Origin: Erythroxylum novogranatense
Taxonomy: Eukaryota > Streptophyta > Magnoliopsida > Malpighiales > Erythroxylaceae
Reading direction: 5' to 3'
DNA length: 64,000 nucleotides
Assembly (NCBI GenBank): GCA_029891385.1
Contig: CM057233.1
Span: 47,136,063 to 47,200,062 of the forward strand
The number at the start of each line of letters is the position of its first letter. Positions within the stretch are counted from its first letter, which is position 1. Positions 33,801 to 45,297 of the stretch are shown here, in pieces. The notes beneath the pieces are model-generated. The model saw nothing but the letters and a program-made list of their open reading frames with translations. It was not told where the DNA came from and made no database searches. Position numbers and translations under genes: made by a program.

Positions 33801-35925
33801 ATGGAGCAATGGATCACAGCAGACCGTCTGGTTGATTTCGAGTCCTTGAAGATGAACCAGATGGATATAGAAGCGGAGATTGTAGCAGCTGGATGGAAGA
33901 AGTTCTTTGAGATAAATGAGACAGTATATATGAACAAGGTATACGATTTCTGGAAGAACATTGAGTCAATCGAAAATACTCTAGTGTCAGCCGTGCATGG
34001 GTTGTCCATCATCGTGACGATGGACGAAATCGAGAAGGCTACTGAGTGAGCATGTGTAGGAGTAAAGCTCGCTCACAAGGCTAAAAGGATTAATCAAGCT
34101 AGCACAAATGAGATTGATAATAACCTGCAACTATATGGAACTAATAACCCAAAGGAAAAGAAGGCCTCAAGTCTTGTGCCTAAGGCTAGGCTTCTGCACT
34201 TACTTCTCTGTCATTGTGTTTTGTAAAGGACAGGATCGAGAAATTTGGTGACGACGTTAGATGAGCAATGTTTATATCATCTACTCAATCACCATTCCAT
34301 AGACCTTCCATATCTTATCTTCCATTATATCATAAAGTCCAAGAAAGACTGGACCGGCCTACCATATGACATGATGCTGACGAGAATCTTCAAAGATTGT
34401 GGAGTTCGCCTGGACATTGGGAACAAGATGATGATGAATATCAAAAGCAAGATCAATGCTGCAACTATTACGAGAATGGGTTTGAAGAATCTGGAATCAG
34501 AAGACACAGATTCTAGCCAGTTAGAAAAATCGGAGAGGCAAACGACCTTGAAGAGAAAGGGGGAAACACTGCTTTTGGACAAACCCAAGCAGGGAAAAAG
34601 CTCAGCTAGAGTACAAAGCGTCTGTCAAGAAAAGGGAAAGGATAGAAAAGAGTTGAGTCAGGGTGGAGACCGTGAGACGCAAGCACCGGAGACTGTAATT
34701 TCAGAAGCTCAGACTGAAAAGAGGTTGGAATTTCAGAACAAGGAAATTCAACCTCAACAACAAACTTCTCCACTGATCGGAGAGAAAAAGAAACCGGAGG
34801 GTGTTATTTTAAAAGCTGAGACTGAAAAGAGGTTGGAATTTCAGAACAAGGAAATTCAACCTCAACAACAGGCTTCTCCAGTGATCAGAGAGAAAAAGAA
34901 GAGAAAAGATGTCAGAAGAAGAACACTGCTTCTGTTATTCAACGGAAGAAAAGAGCAGTTGAACACAACAAAGCACAGGCAAATCATTCTGAACCACTGA
35001 GAAAAGAGGATTTAAAGATGAAAATTATTGAAGAAGTTGAACCTGTGAGTAGTATTAGCTCTCTAATGATTAGAGAAATCCAGAATAGTTCAGTCAAGCC
35101 ATAATTTGAACCAATCTTGGTAGATAGTAGTATAATGCATCTGTTGAATTATCATGAGAAGAGTATGTATGAGTTTTTGAGACATGAAGGGACCAGGCCA
35201 TACCCTACACAGATTATAAAGCAAGTACATACTATTTTCCCGATCACAAAGCAAACTATAATCAAGGTTGTGCCTGACCTACAACCTTATTTTGTTCGCA
35301 ATTGGGAAAAAGGGAAGAAGAAAATGTACCCTAAAGGGAAGAAGGGTGATTTGACTGAAGATGAGATTGCATATAAAGTCAGAAACATAGATGAGGCATG
35401 GTTTGGAGTTCAGCAGAGTGGAGCCTATGCCTCCCGTTACATTTCAGAGGCATCAGGAAGTAATTTTGGTCGTCGGACGACGGAGGAAACTTGTGAGGTA
35501 GTTGGCAAAATTATAGAAGGAGACTACAGAACGGCTCTTGTGCACTTAATTATGCACATTAGACCCTTGAGTTGTGTTTCATCCTTTGCAGAAGCAGTGC
35601 ACCTACTTGGACGACAAGTTCCAAGACTACCCAGACTTGATGACCTCGGTCTTCCGGAACCAAACTTATCTTTCAAACCTCCCACCTTTGTAATCACTGA
35701 CCAGGTGTGATATCTTCAGATGCATATACTACTACTATCGGTATTGAAGTAGCGGAAGAGAGAGATGATGATAACGTTGATGATCCGCATCCTTCAGTGA
35801 CTGACTTGTACAGGGAAGTGCAGTATATACGAGAAGAAATGAAATCACTTCGTACCGACATGAAGTCACTGCGCACTGAAATCAAACAAATGTTTTCTGA
35901 GGTTATGAAACATCTTCTGTCATGA
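33801..35925 (+). pseudogene. Env-like / plant transposon protein, tandem gene 1
   Basis: Starts MEQWITADRLVDFESLKMNQ, then AGWKKFFEINETVYMNKVYD and DFWKNI: the GW..FF...VYDFWKN block of plant transposon-associated proteins. After stops at 34047 (TGA) and 34224 (TAA) the frame resumes with LDEQCLYHLLNHHSIDLPY and a basic linker. The linker holds a doublet of about 36 residues built on EKRLEFQNKEIQPQQQ. After a frame change near 34920 comes the block found also at 2059-2290: TIIKVVPDLQP, LTEDEIAYKVRNIDEAWFG. A last frame change near 35700 leads to RDDDNVDDPHPSVTD and a coiled-coil tail, stop at 35923-35925. A further stop lies at 35102 (TAA). No signal peptide or membrane span is visible. The family resembles the extra ORF of Sirevirus/Athila elements; its function is unknown. 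Confidence 0.7.
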
Positions 35926-35937
35926 TCTATTGGATCA

Positions 35938-35958
35938 ATAACAAATAGGGGGAGAAAG
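35938..35958 (+). other. Purine box after env-like gene 1
   Basis: AACAAATAGGGGGAGAAAGG, 15 bp after the stop. It is the same box as at 9951 and likely a polypurine-tract relic. Confidence 0.5.
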
Positions 35959-36108
35959 GCCAAAATAACAAAAACAACGGAAGAAAGCATAGAAAGGTTT
36001 TCTTTTGTGTGTGTTCCATACTTAAATAATCGATAGGTAAATAACTGTGAATAGGAACGGCGATAAAAATATTGGCGGGTGAGAAATTTTGAACCAGTTA
36101 AAATTGAA

Positions 36109-36225
36109 GATTGGGCAAGTTTTTTTTAATGTACAGATTGGGCAATATTTTCTGATGTATGTACAGATTGTGCAAGTATTTATGTGATGTATGTAGAGAT
36201 TGGGCAAGTTTTTTTTTAATTGTAC
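36109..36225. repeat. Short tandem repeat of GATTGGGCAAG
   Basis: Four copies at 36109, 36136, 36166 and 36198, spaced 27-32 bp, each followed by a T-run or ATGTA. It lies between the two env-like genes and is non-coding. Confidence 0.7.
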
Positions 36226-36359
36226 ATAGTCTTATATTGTATATCGTATTAATAAAAATTTCTTTCTAAAAACTAAGATAATTTGTTATCATAAAAAAAC
36301 AGGGAGACTGTGAAGCAACAATAAGATGATTCATGATTTTGCTGGAAATCATATAATAA

Positions 36360-36583
36360 CGAAATTAGTTAATGGCGTTACTAACACAAAGTTACAGCTG
36401 GTAACTTTTGGAAGAAGAAAGTTTTGGAGGGAAGAATTCCAATATTCTTTATATGCCCTGACATCGACTTTTGAAGTATAGCCAACAAAAGTTTTTCATC
36501 ACTTTGTTCTCTCAACTTCAGTAACCAACCCTACCCTAAAGAAGAAATCTGTGCTGTAACTCCTTTACCAATAAGAGAAGGAA
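36360..36583 (+). promoter_or_regulatory. Promoter and leader of env-like gene 2
   Basis: Contains the TACAGCTGGTAAC and AGTTTTGGAGGGA segments shared with gene 1. A TATA-like TCTTTATATG lies near 36446, then a pyrimidine-rich leader with CTCAACTTCAG. It implies that each copy could have its own start of transcription. Confidence 0.4.
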
Positions 36584-37827
36584 ATGGAATCAACAATGAT
36601 TTATGGAAGACTTGTGGATTTTGAGTCTTTGAGGAAAGACAAAATGAACATTGAACAGGAGATAGTTACAGCTGGGTGGAAAAAGTTCTTTCAAGTTCAA
36701 GAAACCAAATATCAGAACAAAGTTTATGATTTCTGGAAGAATATGCATATGGTAGACAATATTATCGTATCAACAGTGGATAGACAATCCGTCATAGTGA
36801 CAATGGAGATGATTGAGAAAGTCACCGAGTGTTCATCTACTGGAGAAAAGCTCAGTAGTAAAGCCAGATGGACGACGCAGGCTAGCGTGAAGGAGAGTGA
36901 AATCAATCGACTATTGTATGCAAACAACGATCCTAAGGAGAAGAAAGCATTAAGTCTTGTGCCGAAGGCAAGCATTCTACATTCAATCCTTTTCCATTGC
37001 ATTCTACCAAGAACAGGTTTAAGGCATTTGGTGACAAGGTTAGATGAACAATGCCTTTTCCATCTACTCAATCGACAACCCATTGATTTACCATTCCTTA
37101 TTTTCGACTATATGTTAAAGAGCAAGAAGGAATTGAACAATTTCCCATATGGAATGTTATTGAAAAGGATATTCAGAGATTCTGGAGTTCTCCTGGAAAG
37201 AGGAAACAGAATGAAGATAAATCCCAAGTGTTTTATCAACTCCACAATGATTGCTAAAATGGCTTAAAGATTCTGGACAAAAAAGAAACAAATTCTAAGA
37301 AAATGCCTATGGTTGAACAGAAGACATCATTCAAAGATTCGACAAATTCTCACAGAGAAGCTAGCGAGGTACGGGGCACAGAGACGTTCTCCATGAAACG
37401 AAAAGGGGAGATACTTTTATCTGATATACCGAAGAAAGAAAAAATGTCACCGGGAGTTCGGGCCCTATGTCAGCAAGAGGAGAAGAAAACTGAAGATCTG
37501 AACCGGGGAGAAGACTCTGAAAGGATTAAAGCAGCGCAACAGAAGGATGATGATAACGGTGACGATCCTGATCCTTCAGTCACTGATATTGAAGGAGCGC
37601 AACAGAAGGACGATGACAACACTGATGATGCACATCCTTCAGTGACTGATATTGAAGCAGCACAACAGAAGGACGATGATAACGATGATGCGGAAGGTCA
37701 TCCCACCTCATTAAGTGACTCACGAGAGGAAATCGTTAAACTTCGACGAGATTTCAAATCACTTGGAGCAGAAGTGAAGGAAATGAAGGCCATGATGACA
37801 GAAATATTGAAGCATTTACGGTCTTAA
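36584..37827 (+). pseudogene. Env-like / plant transposon protein, tandem gene 2 (one frameshift)
   Basis: Starts MESTMIYGRLVDFESLRKDK and keeps the whole N-terminal block: AGWKKFFQVQETKYQNKVYD, VPKASILHSILFHCILPRTG, VTRLDEQCLFHLLNRQPIDL, FLIFDYMLKSKKELNNF. One missing base near 37259 (TGGCTTAAAG against TGGGTTTGAAG in gene 1) makes a stop at 37265. The other frame then continues without stops from 37261 to the TAA at 37825. After a KRKGEILLSD linker it lacks the roughly 300-residue VPDLQP region of gene 1. Instead it has three copies of a 22-residue acidic repeat (AQQKDDDNxDD...PSVTDIE), then a coiled-coil tail ending ILKHLRS. Only one lesion separates it from a full 413-residue ORF, so a sequencing error should be excluded. 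Its function is unknown. Confidence 0.7.
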
Positions 37828-37842
37828 TTCATTCTTGATCAA

Positions 37843-37905
37843 TAAAAAATAGGGACGGAGAGGAGGAAGAAGAAAGAAGAAGAAAGCAGACGAAGATAGG
37901 GCGAC
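37843..37905 (+). other. Purine-rich tract after env-like gene 2
   Basis: AAAAATAGGGACGGAGAGGA followed by GAAGAAGAAAG and GCAGACGAAG units: an altered purine box plus the GACGAAG motif seen in the Sirevirus-like LTR arrays. Confidence 0.5.
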
Positions 37906-37919
37906 GAACAAGGAACAAG

Positions 37920-40330
37920 AAGACAAGAAGTTTTGTTTGTTGTATATAATCCATTCTTATACTTTGTGCTATTTATTTTGGTTCTCATTAATGTGAATAT
38001 TTGTTATCATCAAGTAAATGATTTTCATGAAATGGAGTTATGAACTTACCATTAAATGGTTTAATGGTTGTCTTTTAATGTTGGCTTGTAACCTATTTGC
38101 ATTCATTAGATTAAAGATGAAAGATGTACATTAGTTGGACCATCTTCCTTCTCTCTTCTTGGCAAAACCAAAATTGGGTATTGAATTTTAGGTTATGGTC
38201 TTTTCAAATAGCCATCATAAAGATAAATGAAGATAATCTCATTTATTAGCTATTTTATGAGTGATTAATGAAAGAAGTGATGCATTTGATGCCTCTCTCT
38301 CCTTCCATCCATGCATATACGAAATTGGTAGGTAAGAAAGAGTTCTTGCATGTTCTTTACACCTTCTCTCCTTTCATGAAAGAGAGAATAAAAAATACCA
38401 AATAAAAGAGTTTCAATTTTGCTTCTTCTTCTTCTAAGAAAATCTCCTCCAAACATTTCTTCTCCTTTCCCACCAAAGGATTTTGTTAACCTAATTGTCC
38501 TTGAAGAACAGGTGGTAAATCTAATTGGTTGAGGATACTATAAAGAGGAGAAAGTAGATTGCTAAAGGAAAAGAGTCAAAGGCAAAGGATTTGGATACAC
38601 GAAGAAGGAGAGGATAGCGCAGCGAGGATTTAAAGCTGTAGCGAAGGAGTCGGTAATACTCCTGATCTTGTTTATATTTTATTATCCTTATACCATATCA
38701 TGTATGGATTGACATGTTGATTTGGATTTGTTGCTTCTGCTGCAAGTAATGATTTCTTAAAAGTTTTGAAATCTATCGTTTTTTTAAACAAAGCATGTTT
38801 TCTTTTTCCAATCCAACAATAATGTGGCTTGGAATGCCATTAAAGTTTTATAAACTCTTTTTCTATGATGTTAATGAAATATGGATTTGTGTAGGGATGA
38901 TTGTTAAGCTGAAATGTGAATTCGAGTTTGAATGATTGTTAAGTTGAACTGTGAATTGTGTATGGATAATGTTGAGTTGGAATTTGATATATTTTGAAGA
39001 AGTTATCAACTTGAGATGATGAATTTTGAACATGAATTGTGGATATGTATATACACATAAGTGAGATATTATGGAAAAAGGAAAGATAGGATTTTTATGA
39101 ATGACGCGAATTAATTGTAAGGGATGAGTCAATGAGTAGAGATTAGGGAGTTTATTGAAGTAAAATTGGTAGTTGAATGGTTATGTTCATGACTTTCCAA
39201 GTTGTACATTGCAAATTTCAAGTTTTCCATAAGGTTCAAATTAGGTTTTTGAATTCAGTGGATGATATGGATTGATCTAGGCTGAATTAGATAAAGTTGT
39301 CTTCTTGAAAGTTGTAGCTTATCTTTCTAGCTTTCCATTGATATAAAGTATGAAATTGTTGGACAATGGAGTTAGAAGATATGATCATTAGAAGTTTGTG
39401 ATGCTTTTTAGGATGGACTTTCAGGACAGCTACATTGATTTGAAAATTTGACCCTTATAGAGGTAGAAATAGTTTTTAAGTTCTACATGAAAGTTGTAGA
39501 TCTAGAAGTCTTCTTTAAAACGGTCTTTGAATGACCTTAATACAATATTTTTAGTAAAATTTATGTCCTTTTTTCTAAACAGGTCTGAAGAAGAAAAGCT
39601 AGAGGAGAAAGTCGCGATCTCGACTTTGCGGTGATGCGATGGATGATCGCGACAACATGCGCACGCACCCCACAGTCTCTCCCCCTATCCTGGACATGTT
39701 TTACTCTTTTGACCATAACTTTGTCTTCAACCTCCAAATGACCTGATTTTTGAAGCATTTAATCTATAACACATTCCTCTATCTCTCCATAAAAATTTAT
39801 AGTGTTCGGTATTGATTCGAAAAAGATTGATCGAATCAAAGTGAGGGTATCTATTGGAAGAGCTTGAACTAGACATTTTACTCAACATACTTCAGTATTT
39901 TGATGATATCTTGATCTATCGAGCTCCAAATGAGATGATTCTTATTTATAAATAAACTAGAGACATGGCGTTACAAAGTGTATGAAGGATTCAAATTTTA
40001 ATTCGGACTCTAAAACTTACTATTATTGAAAGGAAATTGAGTATAGTGTACAGTTTCAGTTTAATAACAGCCTAAAAATGTTTGGGCTATAACTTTTAGA
40101 TTTTTGAACCAAATTGAATGATTTTGGTGTCATTAGAAACTTAAGACAATGGGCAAAATATGTTCTATAGAAGCCAAATTGAAATTTCAATTTGAGGTTT
40201 CCTAAAATCTGTTTGAAAATTGGAGAAATGAGTTCATTTTTGACAATTGACTGGTGTGGGCACAACACCCATATGGGATGATGGTTAATGAGGGTTCATT
40301 GAAACAACCCTACAAGGTAATACACACCCT
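37920..40330 (+). repeat. LTR-like non-coding sequence
   Basis: No gene. Phrases such as TGAAAGTTGTAGATCTAGAA and CTTGAAAGTTGTAGCTTATC are of the kind I know from gypsy LTR transcripts. A CG-rich stretch at 39610-39660 has GTCGCGATCTCGAC and GATCGCGAC, a loose relative of the palindromes elsewhere. Near 40342 GATTGTCAGAGCAAGAG resembles a worn primer site. Boundaries are not clear. Confidence 0.35.
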
Positions 40331-40379
40331 CAAGTCTTATGATTGTCAGAGCAAGAGTTGAGTTCCGAAAACGGGGACC

Positions 40380-42780
40380 TAACAGTCATCGTGGACAATG
40401 AATCCCATATCTTTTCAAGAATAGGGAGTGGCTGAAGTAGGCCTTTTGGCACTTTGTTGAATGGTTTAACCATCTAGCAAACTTGACATTTTTCCACATA
40501 TTTCTAAATACTTTACCTCATCTTTGACTGATAAAAAATGCTAACAGTGAGAGCAAGTGTTTGTTGCATTCTGACGTGTCCTCCGATGAGTAAGTTATGG
40601 AATTCATGTAAGATTAAAGGTTGAAATACATATTCTAAAGGTAGAGAACTATGCCCTTATACCAAACTAGTCCATCCTTCATGATGTGGTGTAGAAAATC
40701 AACAGGGGAATCTTGAATAGAAGTAATGAGTTGGTTAGAAGCTTTGTGAGTCTTGTAAAATTCTCATAAAGCATCCCAAATAGTAATCACTGGCTTAGAA
40801 ACTATATGAAGGGCAAGGAAAGTGTTGCGGGAAACTCTAGACAATGCATTAGCTGGTTTATTCTCATCTTCAGGCTTATATGCAATATCAAAATCATACC
40901 CAAGAAGTTTGGTGAGTCATTTTTGTTGTTCTTGTGTTTGAATAACCTAATTGTGGAAAGCATGCAAACTTTGGTGTTCGATTTGGATTATGAATCACCT
41001 CCGAAGAAGGTACTATCATCATCGTTAAATGGATTTAGATATTGCAATCATTTCTCAATAATAGGTGGAAGAATTTTGAAGTCATGGTGGTAATTCCTTA
41101 TTGAAAAATGCTATCAGACGTCCATTTTGTGATAAAATTGCTCCAATCGCTTAACTAGAAGCATTAGTTTCCATCATAAAAGGTTCATCGAAATTTGGAA
41201 GGGCCAATATGGGTCCTCTTCAGAATTTCAAATGTTGTGGTAGCCTCCATATTCCATATAAAAGAATTTTTGCAAGAAGTAGCAATGGTGGAGTACCTTA
41301 CTACAAACATTCAATAGTACTCTGTAACTGAAATCTTGTGGTCAAGATAAACTAATTCGATAAAACCAAATTCACATTTAGAAAGCTTTGTAAATAAAGA
41401 GTTGTTTTATAAGATAGTGAATACCGACTCCAAATTGGGGCTATATACTAGGATGTCGTAAAAGAATGCAAGGATATATCGTCTCAGATTCTCCCCAAAA
41501 ATTGAGTTCATTAATGCTTGGAATGTGGAGGGAGCGTTGGAGAGTTTAAATGGCATGACAGTGAACTCGTAATAACCTTCGTTTGTTCAAAATGTTATCA
41601 TCTCAATATCGGGTGGGGAATTCGAACTTGGTGATAACCTACACGAAGGTTAAGTTTAGAGAATATAGAAGCTCCGTGGAGTTGATATAAAAGCTCATCC
41701 ACCATTAGAATCAAAATTTGATTCTTGACTGTTACCGTGTTTAAAGCACGATAATCGAAGCAGAAGCACCATGAGGCATCCTTCTTTTTGACCAAGAGTA
41801 TTGGGGAAGAGAAGGGGCTTAACTGGGAAGGATTATATTGTCCTTTAACATTCTCCAACTAGTTTTTTTATAATCAGATTTCTAAAAACGGGGGTAGTGG
41901 TTTGGTCTTACGTTGATTGGTAAGGTATTAGGCAAGAGAAGAATGCAATGATCTAAAAATATATGAGGCAGTAACCTAGTAGGAGTAGAGAAAATTTTCT
42001 GGAATTTAGAAAATAAGGTGTCGAGGACATTAATAAAAGGTTAAGAGGCGCAGCTCTGGTCACTAGTTTAGGGGAGGAGTGAATTGAGTTGATGGAGAGA
42101 TGATAAAATTGGGTCACTGCCTGAGTGTAGTTGTAGCGTTTGAGTGGCCATAGAGATATGTGGGTTAGGTTTGGATAAGGTAACCCACTTAGCTGGATCT
42201 TAGAACCTTGATGTTCAAACTCCATCTATAAAGAGTTGTAATCAAACAAAATGCCCCAATTCAAAGAGTCACTAAACCCCTAGAATAAAGTTTATTCCAT
42301 AAATGAGTAGGAGCAGTAAATTTACGGTAAACACCGCCTATCCCATATGGATTGGTGTTTGTCAACAAGTACTAGCACCCTCTAGAGATTCTCCATTACT
42401 AAGATCACTTTGAGATTAGGTAAGGCTTGGATAGGTAGTCCTAAATGAGTGACTAATCGAGTTTGGATGAAGTTATTTGTTTATCCCCCATCAATCAAAA
42501 AAATGATTGGTCGATTAACGATATAACTCGCTAATTTCAGGGTAGAGGGAACCAGTTGTCTCGTGAATGCTTGGAACAAAATCTGAGGTGCTCTGTCAAG
42601 GCCACCGGTAGAGTTCCCTTGATTAACATCATTGTTTGCTTCACTTGCATCCCTTCCCGTTGTGATTGAGTCCTCTTTAGTAGTGAGATAGAGAAATTGA
42701 GGTGGCTTGCACTGATGTATAGGGACGAGTTTTTCATCATAATTAAAGCATAGACCCTTTTCTCATAATTTTCATTGTAC
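40380..42780 (-). pseudogene. Decayed Ty3/gypsy pol
   Basis: On the minus strand the order is Gag tail, protease, reverse transcriptase, RNase H and integrase start. Protease reads IIFLIDGG followed by TNNFIQTRLVTHLGLPIQ (about 42520-42400). Reverse transcriptase reads [17 protein letters not shown] and DYRALN (41830-41740), [33 protein letters not shown], and FFYDILVY, where the first catalytic Asp is Tyr (41458-41460). The RNase H tail is [20 protein letters not shown] (about 40850-40920). Integrase H2C2 pieces such as VKFARW or CQVC, and PKGLLQPLPI, end near 40390. Stops and frame changes are frequent. The peptide style suggests a chromovirus-like gypsy different from the Tekay element at 45298. 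No LTRs could be tied to it. Confidence 0.75.
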
Positions 42781-42839
42781 AAATTTTTATGACTATATTG
42801 CTCTAATAATATTTGAACAAGTCTTACACTAGGAGAATA

Positions 42840-44560
42840 TTATCTACTGTACCCCTTCCTTAAATGAAAGCCCCCCTAACTTGGATGAATAATTAAACTG
42901 AGAGTCACTTTTAGTCTAGTTGCGATCATTTTTGAAATTATCTTATATAACATATTACAATAAGAGAGTGGTATGTAGTTTAGTAGTAAGGAGGGATTAG
43001 GCTTCCTAAGAATGAGGCTTAAATATATTTTGTTCACTTCCTTAATTATCTTACTTTTATATAGGAGTTTTAGTATTGTATTTGAAACTAAGTCTCCAAT
43101 CAAGTACCAAGTTTTTTGATAAAAAATGCAAGCTTATTAGATCACAGTCCCTTATTAGAGTTTATACAATAGAAAACTAATTATATGTTTAATCTGGTGA
43201 AAGGTTTGTAGAACCAAACTGCTTGATCATACTTAATAAGGCAGATAATGAGTGGTTTAAACTCCTGTAAAGAAAAAAGATCATTAGTGGGGTTACCTAA
43301 TAAGTCTTTGAAATGATTTAAGATGATTCTCTTCAGTTTAGATTAATTATTATAAGGAGATCCATCAGGGCTTAGAAGTAAAATTATTAGGTTAATGTTT
43401 CTTCTTATTAAGATAACATTATAAAAAATGTTTATGTTTCCATCATCATCACTTAACCATTACACCTTTGATCTTTGTGTGATTAAGGGTACATGATTTT
43501 TAAGAGTCTAAATGTAACTTTATACAACACATTTTATTTTTTCTTTAGAGGCTAATATTATTGGGGTTTACAAAGAGTTTACTTCATCTTTAAATAAGGA
43601 AGACTTTTATAGTTTGAATGTACACTAATGTATTATTAGCCCTTAACTTGTTCAACTTCTTTTTCCTTGATAGCTTATAATGCCCTCACATATTTGAATG
43701 CTTCAAATCCGTTAGAGCTAGTTTGCAAATACTTAGTATCTATTGAACCTATCTTTAAAAGATATGTATGAAACCTAAAGAGAAATTTTCTCCAACAATA
43801 GATGTGTTTATTTTAATTTCTATTAGAGAATGGTCAAAGGTGAGTTGTTTACTAAAGTGGGCCTTGTTTAAAGGGATTTAGTCAATTATATAGCATTTAA
43901 ATTCAATTTAAAACCCTTAGATTCATATGACTGTAAAGTTTTATTGAAGCCTCCTAAGATGATGCAATGGGTTGAGATATTGGGGTGAATACTTTTGAGA
44001 TCATTCCAAATTGAATTCATTTGAAAACCAAGGTTAGTAGTATAAAAACATCTAATGGCAAAAACTATTAAGCATTATGGAAATTCAACTATCATGTGTA
44101 TAAATTTTGTAAAGTATCTAGTATATGTTATCTTCATCAATTCTGATTTATAGGCCATACTGATTCTTCCATTGAAATGGATTTAGTGATTGGTAACAGT
44201 GATCAAAGAGTTTCCAAAAAAACCAAAGGCACTCTTTGAGCTTATTGTACTTTATTTTTGTTTTAAGCAAACCTATTATTAATGGTTTCTTTGTGCTTGT
44301 TACTTCTTAGGGGAATTGATACCCTCAATATTCCAAATATTATGGACATAAGAGGGACTAGTGTTGAAGGCTACTCTAAGCCTTACTCTTTGCATTCCTT
44401 TTTGGTCTCTTTTTACTATTAAGTGTGATAACTTAACTTTAGCTTTATGTCTAGTGCTCATCTTCAAGTTCTTTTTGTTTTGCCTAGGATTAAGTGTTAC
44501 TAAGTGTAGGAGTTCATTCAACAGAAGGCTTCTATCTATGTACAAAAGTCTTTCCCATCC
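42840..44560 (-). pseudogene. Decayed LINE (L1-type) ORF2
   Basis: Minus strand. Near 44320-44350 the peptide WNIEGINSPKK matches the start of plant L1 endonucleases (WN.RGLN). At 43090-42900 it reads KEVNKIYLSLILRKPNPS, LLNYIPLSYCNMLYKI and ISKMIATRLKV, which is the reverse transcriptase segment (T.IPK..NP....RPIS.CN..YK..SK..A.RL). The region between is heavily frameshifted. The 3' end beyond the early reverse transcriptase motifs is missing, being replaced near 42840 by the gypsy remnant. Confidence 0.65.
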
Positions 44561-44939
44561 TCAATTACTTTATCTTCCTTTATTGCAATCACTACCTGCA
44601 TATTCACAACTTCTAGCATAATTGAGAAAAGATCATATTCTTTACTTCTTGATATAGAATAGACTTATTTTTTCATTACTATAGATGAGACATTAGTATC
44701 AGTAACAAATGGGGATATTATCCCCCTACCCTATCAATTTATTAAATTCCCTAATGTTAAACTTTTTACTAATTGGTTTCCACATGCTTTTTCCTTTGTT
44801 TTAGGGTGGGAAGAGGGCTCCCATTGGTATTGTGACTAAGATTTTGGTTTTTGTTAAGATCCCTTCTTCATTAATTCTTTTTTATCTTAATGTTTCTAGT
44901 AATGCTATCTCTAAATTAACTTCAGTACAAATTCTTGCA

Positions 44940-45292
44940 TATCTAATATGACTAAGAGTTATTGTGTTTTCGTTCATACAATGAGGTTCTAAATAACGCT
45001 GATAAGATAACTTAATCAAATTCTAGAACAAGATACAAGAGAAATATTATTGAAATGAATCCATATTGGAATCAGTTTCATACCAAATCTATCTAAGTCA
45101 TTTTAGCTTTCCGTTTCCTCACTAAGATCTTCTATTAATATACCAGGGTCCTTGCGCCAATCCTTTGACCATATTAGACCTGTTGTTGGATTTAAACAAA
45201 AAAAGTCTTTATTAAAAGTTTCTCCAACCTTAATTTTTCCAACTAGTGCAGTCCAAGCCTTCATTTGAGGGAAGAAGGCCTTTTATCACATC
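44940..45292 (-). pseudogene. Possible LINE ORF1 (DUF4283-like) remnant
   Basis: Minus-strand frames here read KPWTALVGKIKVGETFNKDF and, further on, MKLIPIWIHFNNISL. The pIWv.f pattern is reminiscent of the DUF4283 domain in plant LINE ORF1 proteins. It lies upstream of the endonuclease in the same orientation, the right place for ORF1. The chromovirus inserted at its right edge. Weak evidence. Confidence 0.35.
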
Positions 45293-45297
45293 ACAAT
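45293..45297. other. Target site duplication ACAAT (left)
   Basis: ACAAT directly before the LTR and again at 55266-55270 after it. The 5-bp duplication proves a true insertion. Confidence 0.9.

Noticed and set aside
33801..37827. Calling the env-like genes true viral envelope proteins
   Set aside because: No signal peptide, transmembrane span or cleavage site is visible. The name is only positional, so they are described as env-like of unknown function.
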